From contig JANXBD010000010.1 in the NCBI GenBank assembly GCA_025057635.1, positions 1 through 35,909 of the forward strand: a stretch of 35,909 nucleotides of DNA, written 5' to 3'. Made by a program: the position numbers and the translations under genes. This DNA comes from Thermoflexus sp. Lineage in GTDB: Bacteria > Chloroflexota > Anaerolineae > Thermoflexales > Thermoflexaceae. The notes beneath the pieces are model-generated. The model worked only from the letters and a program-made list of their open reading frames with translations. It did not search any database and had not been told where the DNA came from. The first letter of the stretch is position 1, and every line of letters starts with the position of its first letter. Below, in pieces: positions 1-7,484 of this stretch.

Positions 1-138
1 ATCTTCGCTGGCCGGCTCCGGCCGGTGATCGATCGGGTGCTGCCGCTGACCCCGGCGGGGGCGCGGGAGGGCCACCGTCTGCTGGAGTCCGGAGCGGTCT
101 TCGGGAAGATCGTCTTCCAGGTCGACGCGATCGAATGA
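1..138 (+). CDS. C-terminal end of a zinc-type alcohol dehydrogenase / quinone oxidoreductase (5' end outside window)
   Basis: An open frame enters from the left edge and stops with TGA at 136-138, giving 45 residues. The end of the peptide (VDRVLPL-like strand, a helix containing [11 protein letters not shown], then FGKIVF) is the usual C-terminal pattern of the MDR superfamily (NAD(P)H:quinone oxidoreductase / zinc-binding dehydrogenase). In that family this segment closes the catalytic domain, and the phrase 'HRLLES...FGKIV' recurs. The catalytic and cofactor-binding parts are outside the window, so substrate and zinc content cannot be judged. The stop codon overlaps the start of the next gene (ATGA), so the two are probably translationally coupled. 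Confidence 0.7.
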   Translation: MFAGRLRPVIDRVLPLTPAGAREGHRLLESGAVFGKIVFQVDAIE

Positions 139-530
139 GCCGATGGCGGCGTCTTCCCGGAGTTCTATGGCTGCTCTACTTCGCCCTGCGCAATGCGGTG
201 CGCGCCGCCTACTATCTGGGGGCGATTCCCCCGGTGTGGACGGAGGAGGGCCTCCACGGGCCCTGGATCTATCTGGGAATGGCCGCGCTGGCCTGGGCGC
301 TGGCCTTCGGGGTATCCGCCAGCCTCTGGTGGTGGAGGGGGCCGGCAGCTGCCCGGTGGATCCTAGGAGGGATGGTCCTCTATCAACTCCATGGCTGGGT
401 TCACCGGCTCTTTCTGATGCGCAGCCCATTCATTGCCCAGAGCCATGGTTTCGCGTTGCTGGTCAGCCTCCTCACCCTCATCGGGACCGCATGGTTCCTA
501 GGTCTGCTCCACAGGCGAAATCGCGCTTAG
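135..530 (+). CDS. small integral membrane protein, unknown function
   Basis: This is a 131-residue protein starting at an ATG that overlaps the stop codon of the upstream dehydrogenase (ATGA), which indicates a shared operon. It is rich in Trp, Leu and Ala. I see about four hydrophobic segments: near residues 8-30, 45-67, 73-95 and 104-125. Positively charged residues flank them (RWRR at the N terminus, HRRNRA at the C terminus). No catalytic motif is visible and I do not recognise the family. Coupling to an oxidoreductase suggests an accessory membrane component, but that is only an inference from context. Confidence 0.6.
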   Translation: MSRWRRLPGVLWLLYFALRNAVRAAYYLGAIPPVWTEEGLHGPWIYLGMAALAWALAFGVSASLWWWRGPAAARWILGGMVLYQLHGWVHRLFLMRSPFIAQSHGFALLVSLLTLIGTAWFLGLLHRRNRA

Positions 531-765
531 AGCCGATTTCCAGGTTTGCGGCTCGCCTTCCGCAGCCCGCACGCCCAGAAAGACAAGGAACACCATGGGC
601 AACTTCAGACCTTGAGCTCCATCCAGGTGCCCCTGGGAGGGAAGCGGGCCGGGCCCCATTCCCATGGGCCATGGGGAAGCGGTGCCCCAGCTCCAAAACC
701 TATGAGAGAGCAGGAGCATGGGAAGGAGAGCAGGAGGAACGGCTCATCCAGCCTTTGATTCAGGC

Positions 766-1992
766 TCAGGGGATCGTCTCCTCGAACACCTCCTGGATCT
801 GATCCAGCGCCCAGTCTAGATCCTCCTGGGAGATCACGAGAGGAGGGGCGAACCGGATGATGTGTTCATGGGTGTCCTTTATCAGAACTCCCCGCTCCTT
901 CAAGGCCTCGCAGAAGCGACGGGCTCCACCGGCCTCCGCGTGGAGCTCGATGCCGATCAACAAGCCCCGACCGCGCACCTCTTTGATGTGGGGGCTTCGG
1001 ATGGCCCGCAAGCGTTTCAGGGCATGCTCACCGAGCGCCACCGCCCGTTCCGGCAGGTTTTCCTCCACAATCACCCGCAGCGCCTCCCGGGCCACCGCGG
1101 CGGCCAGCGGGTTGCCGCCGAAGGTGCTCCCGTGGTCGCCTGGTCGGAACACGCCCAGGATCTCCCGCCGGGAGACCACGGCGGAGATCGGCATCACGCC
1201 GCCCCCGAGGGCTTTGCCCAAGATCACCATATCGGGTTGGACGTCTTCCCACCACGAGGCAAGCAATTGGCCGGTGCGCCCTAAGCCGGTCTGGATCTCA
1301 TCGGCGATGAAGAGCACGTTGTGCCGGCGGCAGATCTCCGCAGCTTGGGCCAAGTATCCCGGCGGCGGCACCCGCACACCTGCTTCTCCCTGAATCGGTT
1401 CCACCAGGAACGCAACAGTGTTCGGCGTGATCGCCCGCTCCAGCGCTTCCACATCCCCGTAAGGGATGATCGCGAAGCCCGGCGTATAAGGCCCGAAGTC
1501 CTCCCGATATTGAGGAACGGTGGAAAAGCTGATGATGGTGATAGTGCGGCCGTGGAAGTTCTCCTCGCAGACGATGATCTCCGCCTGATTATCGGGGACG
1601 CCCTTCACCCGATAGCCCCACTTGCGGGCAGTCTTGATAGCGGTCTCCACCGCCTCGGCTCCAGTGTTCATGGGCAGGGCCATCTCGTAGCCGAGCAGCT
1701 CGCAAAGTTCTTTCAGGAAGGGGCCGAGCTGATCGTTCCGGAAGGCCCGGGAGGTGAGCGTCACCCGCCCGACCTGTTCGATCAGGGCCCGGATGATCCG
1801 GGGATGCCGATGGCCCTGGTTCAGGGCTGAATAGCCGCTGAGAGCGTCTAGGTAACGGCGACCTTCCACGTCATACACCCACACTCCCTCCGCCCATGCG
1901 ATGACCACATCGATCGGCTTATAGTTCGGCGCGCTGTAGGTATCCTCCAACTCGATGTAATCGACAGAGCAAGGCCGGGTTTGAGTCGACAT
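766..1992 (-). CDS. rocD: ornithine aminotransferase (ornithine--oxo-acid transaminase)
   Basis: This 408-residue class III PLP-dependent aminotransferase moves the delta-amino group of ornithine to 2-oxoglutarate, giving glutamate semialdehyde (arginine/ornithine catabolism linked to proline). The N-terminal part ([10 protein letters not shown]..., then [14 protein letters not shown] at about 51-64) is the family signature that separates RocD from acetylornithine and GABA aminotransferases. The cofactor residues are present: DEIQTGLGR at 231-239 with the PLP-binding Asp231, and the Schiff-base lysine in LGKALGGG, Lys260. Length matches the family (about 400). The ATG has a GAGGAGG ribosome site five bases upstream. 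It lies 78 bases downstream of thiI on the same strand with no clear terminator between, so co-transcription is possible although the functions are unrelated. Confidence 0.93.
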   Translation of the reverse strand: MSTQTRPCSVDYIELEDTYSAPNYKPIDVVIAWAEGVWVYDVEGRRYLDALSGYSALNQGHRHPRIIRALIEQVGRVTLTSRAFRNDQLGPFLKELCELLGYEMALPMNTGAEAVETAIKTARKWGYRVKGVPDNQAEIIVCEENFHGRTITIISFSTVPQYREDFGPYTPGFAIIPYGDVEALERAITPNTVAFLVEPIQGEAGVRVPPPGYLAQAAEICRRHNVLFIADEIQTGLGRTGQLLASWWEDVQPDMVILGKALGGGVMPISAVVSRREILGVFRPGDHGSTFGGNPLAAAVAREALRVIVEENLPERAVALGEHALKRLRAIRSPHIKEVRGRGLLIGIELHAEAGGARRFCEALKERGVLIKDTHEHIIRFAPPLVISQEDLDWALDQIQEVFEETIP

Positions 1993-2070
1993 GATCGCCT
2001 CCTCAAGGGAGATGGGTTTTGCGGGCGACCGCGCTGCTTTCTACATGTGCAGCCCACAAGCTCCACCCAA

Positions 2071-3258
2071 TCAGAGAGCGAGAACAGGTGCCTGATCGCT
2101 CACCGGTATGCGCAGGGCTTGGGCTAGGGCTTGCTGCACTAACTCTTCGATCTGTAGCCGCCTTTCGATCTTGTGCGTGGTTTCTAGGGAAGGGCGAGTG
2201 ACCACGAGGGGAGGCATGAGGAATTGACAGCAATCCTCTCCTGGCAGGATAGAGATCCCGTAGGTTCCAATCCTGCGTGCCCAATCGATGATCTCCACCT
2301 TGTCCAGCCCGATAAGGGGTCGCAGGATCGGCATGGTAGCGGCATCCTCGATGGCCGACAGGCTTTCCAAGGTCTGGGAGGCTACCTGCCCGAGGGAGTC
2401 ACCAGTTACTAGGGCCTTTCCGTTCTCACGCCGGGTGAGGGCTTCGGCGATCCGCACCATCAACCGCCGGTAGAGGATCAGCCGGTAGGATGCGGGGGCA
2501 GCCAGCACGATGGCACGCTGAAGCTCCCCAATAGGCACCACGTAGAGCCACGGAGGCATCCCGTAAGGACGCATCCAGCGGACAATCGCCATCGCTTTGG
2601 CCTCCGAGGCAGCCCAATCCCCGAAAGGTCCACTATGAAAATGAATGGGGATGACTTCGCAGCCCCGTTTCAGCATAAAATATGCGGCCACGGGGGAATC
2701 GATGCCGCCAGAGAGAAGCAGCCCTACCCGGCCACTAACGCCCACCGGCAGACCTCCAGGCCCTTGATGGCGGGCAAAGTAAACGAGGGCCGTTTTCGGA
2801 GCGATCTCGATGTAGACCACCCAAGCGGGCTCCGACAGATTTACCCGCCATCCCGTCTGGCGCTGGATGGCTGCCCCAATGTGGCGCTCGATTTCTTGGG
2901 AGGTCACCGGGAAAGACTTGTCTGTGCGGGAGGCTCGAACACGAAAGGAGGGGATTGGCTCGGAAGGGAGGTGATGAAGGATGACCTCCGTTAGGGTATG
3001 CAGATCTTTGGAGGTGGGGATCGCGGGGGCAAAATAGGCGATGCCGAACACAGTGCGCAGGCGCTCGACCCACAAGGCCTCCGGGACCGGGCGTGGGAGC
3101 TGCACGAGGAGCCGTCCGGGGAGGCGTGCCACGAGGGCGGGCCCGATATCCTGCAAGCGCTCCTCGATCCGTCGGGCTAGGGCGCGTTCGAAGAACCCCC
3201 GGTTACGCCCTTTCAATCCAATTTCCGCATAATGCACGACCGCGTATCGGCTCTCCAT
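2071..3258 (-). CDS. thiI: tRNA 4-thiouridine synthase ThiI (short form without rhodanese domain)
   Basis: The 395-residue protein has the ThiI order: an N-terminal ferredoxin-like region (about 1-60), a THUMP RNA-binding domain (about 60-165), then an adenylating PP-loop domain with SGGIDSP at 183-189. ThiI activates U8 of tRNAs with ATP and transfers sulfur to make s4U; in some bacteria it also serves thiamin thiazole synthesis. There is no C-terminal rhodanese domain, so persulfide sulfur must come directly from a cysteine desulfurase, as in the Bacillus-type short ThiI. The conserved cysteine of the PP-loop domain is seen in EDCCQF (Cys343/344). The ATG has only a weak ribosome site. It follows the tRNA-Val terminator, so it probably has its own promoter, which I could not place. 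Confidence 0.93.
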   Translation of the reverse strand: MESRYAVVHYAEIGLKGRNRGFFERALARRIEERLQDIGPALVARLPGRLLVQLPRPVPEALWVERLRTVFGIAYFAPAIPTSKDLHTLTEVILHHLPSEPIPSFRVRASRTDKSFPVTSQEIERHIGAAIQRQTGWRVNLSEPAWVVYIEIAPKTALVYFARHQGPGGLPVGVSGRVGLLLSGGIDSPVAAYFMLKRGCEVIPIHFHSGPFGDWAASEAKAMAIVRWMRPYGMPPWLYVVPIGELQRAIVLAAPASYRLILYRRLMVRIAEALTRRENGKALVTGDSLGQVASQTLESLSAIEDAATMPILRPLIGLDKVEIIDWARRIGTYGISILPGEDCCQFLMPPLVVTRPSLETTHKIERRLQIEELVQQALAQALRIPVSDQAPVLAL

Positions 3259-3323
3259 TGTTTCTGGAATCTGCTCTCATTTAGAGGTGCCTGCTCGGCC
3301 CTTTCAGTCTCCAACCGACTAAA

Positions 3324-3350
3324 GAAGGGGCGCGGGTGGCGCGCCCCTTC
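3324..3350 (-). terminator. intrinsic terminator after tRNA-Val
   Basis: A perfect 11-bp stem (3324-3334 with 3340-3350) closes a 5-base loop. On the minus strand it is followed by TTTAG. It starts nine bases after the 3' end of the tRNA gene and stands between that tRNA and thiI. Confidence 0.85.
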
Positions 3351-3358
3351 TCCCACAT

Positions 3359-3430
3359 GGGCGAGGCAGGACTCGAACCTGCGACCCTCCGCTTGTAAGG
3401 CGGATGCTCTCACCCCTGAGCTACTCGCCC
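3359..3430 (-). tRNA. tRNA-Val (anticodon TAC)
   Basis: The minus strand folds into a complete 72-nt cloverleaf. It has a 7-bp acceptor stem (GGGCGAG/CTCGCCC), a D arm with GCTC/GAGC, an anticodon stem TCCGC/GCGGA around loop CTTACAA, a 5-base variable loop, and a T arm GCAGG-TTCGAGT-CCTGC. Loop positions 34-36 read TAC, so it decodes GUA and probably other valine GUN codons. CCA is not encoded (ATG follows) and must be added by nucleotidyltransferase. Its first ten bases are also the last codons and stop of pth. Confidence 0.96.
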
Positions 3431-4128
3431 GTCTTCCCTATGGGATGCATCACCGGCTGGGCGTTAAAACGGTTCATCGCCGCCTCGAGTCCTTCCTCGA
3501 TGAATGTGCGGATGGCCTGCAAAGCTCGATGGAGCACGCCTTCTAGGATCTCCTCCTCGTCCGGCCGGAAATCCTGGAGTACGTAATCCGCCGGGTTCAT
3601 ATGACCTGGGGGGCGCCCGATGCCAATACGTAGGCGCGGGAACTCCGTTGTCCCCAACGCATGGACGATCGATTTCATCCCGTTGTGACCCCCAGGGCTG
3701 CCCCGAGGCCGCAGCCGGATCGTCCCGAGGGGAAGATCCATATCGTCATATACAACTAAGATTCGATCCAAAGGAATTCGATAGTATGAAACCAAGGGGC
3801 GCACCGAGCGCCCGCTCAGGTTCATAAACGTCTGGGGCTTAGCCAGGATCACCCGCTGGCCTGCCAGGCGCCCTTCGGCAATCAGAGCCTGATGCAGGAT
3901 CCGCCGGAAGGTGATCTGATGGGCCTGGGCGAATACATCTAAGACCCGGAAGCCTACATTATGGCGGTTGCGTGCGTATTCAGGGCCTGGGTTCCCCAGG
4001 CCCACAATCAGCACTGGCAATCCTTCCGAAGGAACCTCCTCGCTGCCGGCTTCAGAGGCTAGCTCTGGCCGAAGCGCCTTCAGGATGCGATCCAGGCGCT
4101 TCAGAGTGTCCTCGTAGTGCAGAGTCAC
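3421..4128 (-). CDS. pth: peptidyl-tRNA hydrolase
   Basis: Pth cleaves the ester bond of peptidyl-tRNAs that drop off the ribosome and so recycles tRNA. The core is unmistakable: VGLGNPGPEY (catalytic Asn), RHNVGF (catalytic His), KPQTFMNLSG, VVYDDMDLPLG (catalytic Asp) and GGHNGMKS. The frame starting at GTG 4128 gives 235 residues and has a good GGAGGAAGG site six bases upstream. It puts a 38-residue, partly acidic extension in front of the core, where the family (about 185-200) normally starts. A second GTG at 4014 with GGAAGG upstream gives the usual 197-residue form. I cannot decide between the two. The stop codon (TAG, 3423-3421) lies inside the 5' end of tRNA-Val, so processing of that tRNA would remove it. 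rsfS lies upstream on the same strand. Confidence 0.93.
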   Translation of the reverse strand: MTLHYEDTLKRLDRILKALRPELASEAGSEEVPSEGLPVLIVGLGNPGPEYARNRHNVGFRVLDVFAQAHQITFRRILHQALIAEGRLAGQRVILAKPQTFMNLSGRSVRPLVSYYRIPLDRILVVYDDMDLPLGTIRLRPRGSPGGHNGMKSIVHALGTTEFPRLRIGIGRPPGHMNPADYVLQDFRPDEEEILEGVLHRALQAIRTFIEEGLEAAMNRFNAQPVMHPIGKTGE

Positions 4129-4278
4129 TCCGCACCTTCCTCCGGATTATCTCAAACCTCAAGATTCCACCTCGGAGAACGCTAAAGATTCCAGGGATTG
4201 CGTTCTCTTCCAGTTCTTGATGACTTCAAGAGGAAGGGGCTCGACAGTGTTTCTTTCTCGGGTACCGGGCTTGATTCC

Positions 4279-4626
4279 TTACTGGGCCCGAACTAAGATC
4301 GGCGCCCCGCGCCACAAGGATTCTAAATCGTAATAGCGGCGCTGCGGAGGGGCGAAGATATGAACAATAATGTCCCCATAATCCATCAGCACCCAGCCCG
4401 AGGCCGGATCCCCTTCCACGCGAGCGGGATCTACCTGATAACCCCGCGCCGTGGCCTCCGCAATGCTTTCCACGATCGCTTGCAACTGTCGCTCCGAAGT
4501 CCCCGTGCAGATGATAAAGTAATCCGCGAAGGCAGCGCGGGTTCGGAGGTCCATCACTACTACATCCATCCCTTTTTTATCGAGGATGGCATCTACGATC
4601 TGATGGGCCAGATCCAGCGTTTTCAG
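4279..4626 (-). CDS. rsfS: ribosomal silencing factor RsfS (Iojap family), probable CTG start
   Basis: RsfS binds ribosomal protein uL14 and keeps 50S subunits from joining 30S when nutrients are low. The recognisable core runs from VVVMDLR through FADYFIICTGTSERQLQAI, then GDPASGWVLMDYGDIIVHIF and RRYYDLESLW. The first ATG (4569) would delete the N-terminal helix that the family normally has. The frame stays open upstream and reads LKTLDLAHQIVDAILDKKG, which fits that helix. A GGAGGGG ribosome site stands five bases before a CTG at 4626, so I place the start there, giving 115 residues, the usual size. A start at ATG 4569 (96 residues) is the alternative. It is followed by pth on the same strand, a common association of ribosome-recycling functions. 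Confidence 0.9.
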   Translation of the reverse strand: MKTLDLAHQIVDAILDKKGMDVVVMDLRTRAAFADYFIICTGTSERQLQAIVESIAEATARGYQVDPARVEGDPASGWVLMDYGDIIVHIFAPPQRRYYDLESLWRGAPILVRAQ

Positions 4627-4922
4627 GGATTCCCCTCCGGAATGAGGCTTGATTCAGGATGGCGCCGATAGACGGAGGCCGTATGCGCCAATATCATTTT
4701 ATCATATAACGGAGGTTATTGGCGCTTCGATCAATAGAGCGTATTGGGTCTTCCAACAGGAGGCGATTATAAGTGCAACCGTTTTCCAGAAGAGACAAAA
4801 TCGCGGCCCTTTACTGGCATTCCGTCAACCTGCAACCGCCAGCTCGGGAAGCCATAAATCTTAGCCCCATTGCAGGAGGCATGGAACTTGGTGGGAAGGG
4901 AGGCGCGGGACGCGAAGGATTT
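4627..4922. other. intergenic region with a 9-bp inverted repeat
   Basis: No gene is supported here. An AT-rich patch (about 4691-4720) sits between the arms of a perfect 9-bp inverted repeat (4685-4693 and 4717-4725, GCGCCAATA/TATTGGCGC). On the minus strand this lies 60-100 bases upstream of the rsfS start, where a promoter or operator would be expected, but I could not find a well-spaced -35/-10 pair. Confidence 0.4.
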
Positions 4923-5054
4923 CTAGAACGAGCCCTCGTTGATATGCAGGTGGGCGTCCGGCTCATCGATCAGGCAGAGGGAAAGTTTGTTCGTAATGAA
5001 ATCGTTTAGCAGCCTCAGGATGTTGAATTGATCCTCCGACTTGTTGCAAAACTG
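4923..5054 (-). pseudogene. remnant of an AAA-family ATPase (Walker B region)
   Basis: The minus strand encodes, in one frame ending at TAG 4925-4923, a 43-residue piece: a segment with EDQFNILRLLNDFI followed by LSLCLIDEPDAHLHI. A hydrophobic strand ending in DEPD/E-x-H-L-H is the Walker B and following loop of ABC/SMC-like AAA ATPases (AAA_15/AAA_21, as in OLD-type and other defence-associated ATPases). No Walker A, signature motif or start is nearby. The frame breaks just after the motif and runs into the neighbouring membrane-protein gene on the other side. I read it as a degraded fragment of a lost gene. The match is by motif only. Confidence 0.45.
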
Positions 5055-5074
5055 AGGAAACAAAAATTCGAATC

Positions 5075-5428
5075 TCAAAATCGATTTATGAGTTCTGAAA
5101 ATGTCCGAAAAACGCTTTGTAGTCTCATTGCTGCTACAGGGAGCGTGTGCCTAAGCAGCCAAATAACAGCTAATATAAATAAGAAGGCGACAGCAGCGAT
5201 CAGCACAAATGCTGCTACGATACCTGCCGCGGCGAACCAAATGTTAGCCCCTGCTTGTTGTATATATCCACGCACCGTGGCGCTAACAGGCCCGAGATTG
5301 CTCAGCAGATACAGCACAATGACCGTGGAAAAGAATATTATTACCACAACTAACGCTGATCCAAGCAGGATGTCAAGCAAACTCGCCGTTTCTTGCGACT
5401 TTGGCTTTCCAGTAGGTTCCAGTTTCAT
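5075..5428 (-). CDS. small membrane protein with two transmembrane helices, unknown function
   Basis: The likely start is ATG 5428, preceded by GGAGGAGAAAGG, giving 117 residues; a longer in-frame start at 5491 has no ribosome site. After a hydrophilic head (MKLEPTGKPKSQ) come two long hydrophobic helices: about residues 20-45 (LLGSALVVVIIFFSTVIVLYLLS) and about 65-93 (IWFAAAGIVAAFVLIAAVAFLFILAVIWLL). A short basic/amphipathic tail follows. Base composition is more AT-rich than the surrounding genes. I do not recognise a family. The tail abuts the AAA ATPase remnant, so this may be what is left of a transferred cassette. Confidence 0.55.
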   Translation of the reverse strand: MKLEPTGKPKSQETASLLDILLGSALVVVIIFFSTVIVLYLLSNLGPVSATVRGYIQQAGANIWFAAAGIVAAFVLIAAVAFLFILAVIWLLRHTLPVAAMRLQSVFRTFSELINRF

Positions 5429-5873
5429 GGCCTTTCTCCTCCGATGAAAGTCGGTTTGGAGTTTTATCGAAACATGGTCAACGCCTTGCAATTTTGGGCA
5501 GAACGCTTACGCGAAGGTCTGTAATCGGGCAGCTGAGCTGTGTGTTCCCCACTAGACCTATCCGCAAGCCTGTGGATAGGGGTGATGAATTCATAGGATT
5601 CACAAGATGGAACGGGAGCTTTCTTCAAGGGCCTGCAAGGGAAGTCATCGACCACCTCCAGACTATCCCTTCAACAAGTCAACCCACTCCATGGTCTCGG
5701 CGATCTGGATCGGGCTCAATGGGAAATTGTTCGCATCCCAACTGACTTGTCAATCCTGCTCATAGAAAGAAGGGGATGAAACACTGACTTCATATTCTGA
5801 TGATCGGGGTTAAGTAGTTGGCTTCCTCTTTGCAATCCTAGGAGGCAGGCACCTGGGAGGCTAACAGGATTTG
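5429..5873. other. intergenic region without a recognisable gene
   Basis: Several short frames cross this stretch on both strands, but none has a convincing ribosome site together with a recognisable product. It may be degraded coding sequence, given the ATPase remnant next to it. It ends at the promoter of the FMN riboswitch transcript. Confidence 0.4.
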
Positions 5874-5902
5874 TTGACAATCAGATCCCAGGCCCTTATC
5901 AT
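5874..5902 (+). promoter_or_regulatory. sigma-70 type promoter of the riboflavin transport operon
   Basis: TTGACA (5874-5879) is separated by exactly 17 bases from TATCAT (5897-5902). This near-consensus pair puts the transcription start near 5909, about 35 bases before the FMN riboswitch. Confidence 0.8.
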
Positions 5903-5945
5903 GAATACCGACTTGCCGTTGGGGATCATTTTACTACAACTGAAT

Positions 5946-6120
5946 CGCTACGACCTGCGGGGCAGGGTGAGGCCGCCCTCGGGGCGGCCAATTCCCGACC
6001 GGCGGTGATGGAGGCGGTGGCTTGTCCCTCCTCAGCCCGCGAGCCGAGGCCCTTCGGCCAAGGCAGGACGCCGGTGTAAGTCCGGGGCCGACCGTATAGT
6101 CGGGATGGGAGCAGGTGGCG
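5946..6120 (+). promoter_or_regulatory. FMN riboswitch (RFN element)
   Basis: The conserved FMN aptamer blocks occur in order: GGGGCAGGGTGA (5959-5970), ATTCCCGACCGGCGGTGATG (5991-6010), AGCCCGCGAGCC (6034-6045), AGGAC (6064-6068), GGTGTAAGTCCGGGGCCGAC (6073-6092), and ATAGTCGGGATGGGAG (6096-6111). The outer stem is formed by CCTGC near 5953 with GCAGG near 6111. Variable arms are inserted at the two usual places. FMN binding normally lowers expression of riboflavin genes. Here the downstream genes are a permease, a lipoprotein receptor and an ATPase, so the element should shut off riboflavin import when FMN is sufficient. Two intrinsic terminators follow it. Confidence 0.95.
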
Positions 6121-6222
6121 TTCCCACGGTGCGCCGCGCGTGGAGCAAGGCGTATTCCGGATGTGTTTGGGACGGTTCGGGAAAGGTTGATGCACGCGCG
6201 GCCAGGTGCTTGGTTTTCCCTG

Positions 6223-6260
6223 CCCCCGAAGGTCAGATAGCCTTCGGGGGTTTGTTTTTT
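6223..6260 (+). terminator. first intrinsic terminator after the FMN riboswitch
   Basis: A perfect 10-bp stem, CCCCCGAAGG (6223-6232) with CCTTCGGGGG (6241-6250), closes an 8-base loop and is followed by TTTGTTTTTT. It lies about 100 bases after the aptamer, where the expression platform is expected. The CCGAAGG arm can also pair with CCTTCGG at 6051-6057 inside the aptamer, a possible alternative fold. Confidence 0.88.
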
Positions 6261-6322
6261 GGGCGCCCGGTGGGAAGCGAGGCCGGGAACACAAGGGTTT
6301 CCAGGCTTCGCTGTCGTTTCCT

Positions 6323-6358
6323 GCCCCGAAGGCAGTAGCCTTTCGGGGCGTTTTGTTT
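6323..6358 (+). terminator. second intrinsic terminator in the riboflavin operon leader
   Basis: GCCCCGAAGGC (6323-6333) pairs with GCCTTTCGGGGC (6338-6349) with one bulged base, followed by GTTTTGTTTA. It resembles the first terminator closely in stem sequence, as if duplicated. Confidence 0.8.
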
Positions 6359-6554
6359 ATGGAGGCGCATTAAGGATCGCCCTCCCTCTAGCAGTTTCGA
6401 AAGCCGGATGGAAAGTCCCTTGAACAGGATGGACGACTTTGATCTTTCTTCTCCCAGATTTCCGGGTTACGACGGGGGAGCAACGCCAGCGGGGCTTTCC
6501 ATAGGAGTTCCTCGGGTGGGCATCTTAGATCAGCGTTCCTAAGGGGAGTGTGAG

Positions 6555-7331
6555 ATGCTTGGAAAAGCTGCAGGATGGGGCATCATGGGTCGTAGCGCGA
6601 TCTGGCTGCCCCGTGCGGGGACTGTGTTCCTTTTTGTCTTCCTCTGGAGCCTTCTGGTTCGCATCGGCGACTATCCACCCTTTATCCTGCCAGGGCCGGA
6701 GCGGGTAGCCGCTCGGCTGTGGGCGCTGGCAGCGGAGGGAGCCCTCTGGCGCCACTGGTGGGCGACGGCGGTTGAGGTGGGATTGGGATTGGGCTTAGGG
6801 GTCACCGTGGGCCTAGCCCTGGCGTATCCGCTAGCCCACTGGCGTCTGTTTGAGCAAATGATGACACCGTATCTGGTGGCCTCCCAGGCGGTGCCTATCA
6901 TAGCAGTCGCGCCGTTGTTGATCATCTGGTTCGGCCCTGGGCTGCTCGCCCGCGTCCTGGTCAGCGCCCTGGTCGCCTTCTTCCCCATTCTCGTTTCGGC
7001 CATCGCTGGCTTCCGCCAGGTGCCTCTGGAGTGGCGCGAGCTGTTTCGCAGCTTGCAGGCCACGCGATGGCAGACCTTCTGGAAGCTGGAATGGCCCGCG
7101 GCCCTTCCAGTGATCTTCGGAGGCTTGAAGATCAGCGCTACCCTATCGGTCATCGGGGCGTTCGTAGGGGAGCTCATCAGCGCGGATCGGGGGATCGGCT
7201 TTCTGATCAAGCAAGGTCAGGGGCTCTATGACACCCCTTTGGTGTTTGGAGGAATCCTCCTCTTGGCTTCCCAGGCCCTGCTGCTTTACGGGGCAATCTC
7301 GGCGCTGGAGCATCGATGGGTGCGGAGGTAA
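6555..7331 (+). CDS. ribX: riboflavin ABC transporter, permease subunit (RibX-type)
   Basis: This 258-residue inner-membrane permease belongs to the BPD_transp_1 family (SsuC/TauC/ThiX-like). About six hydrophobic helices are visible, starting with VFLFVFLWSLLV (about 24-36). The cytoplasmic EAA-type loop that contacts the ATPase is at about 165-200 (FRSLQATRWQTFWKLEWPAALP... then GGLKISATLSVIGAFVGEL). Sequence alone would only say 'nitrate/sulfonate/thiamin-precursor type'. The FMN riboswitch in its leader points to riboflavin, and Chloroflexi RibXYZ is the known system with this layout. It is first in the operon, with ribY and ribZ following. The start ATG has only a modest ribosome site (AAGGGGAGTG). 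Confidence 0.88.
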   Translation: MLGKAAGWGIMGRSAIWLPRAGTVFLFVFLWSLLVRIGDYPPFILPGPERVAARLWALAAEGALWRHWWATAVEVGLGLGLGVTVGLALAYPLAHWRLFEQMMTPYLVASQAVPIIAVAPLLIIWFGPGLLARVLVSALVAFFPILVSAIAGFRQVPLEWRELFRSLQATRWQTFWKLEWPAALPVIFGGLKISATLSVIGAFVGELISADRGIGFLIKQGQGLYDTPLVFGGILLLASQALLLYGAISALEHRWVRR

Positions 7332-7484
7332 ACAGCAGGAGGAAGTCTGTCCTCTATGGAAGAAGGCAAACCGTCTCTTCCTAATCTGGCTCCTTTACCT
7401 CCCTTCCTTAAATTCCGCCTGTTTAGGAAAGCGAATTTCTTCGATAACACCTTGTTGCCAACATACTGCCTCTGGAGGTGAACG

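Noticed and set aside
660-680. CCATGG-centred palindrome between the small membrane protein gene and rocD
   Set aside because: The arms are short, there is no U run on either strand, and no promoter context is visible.
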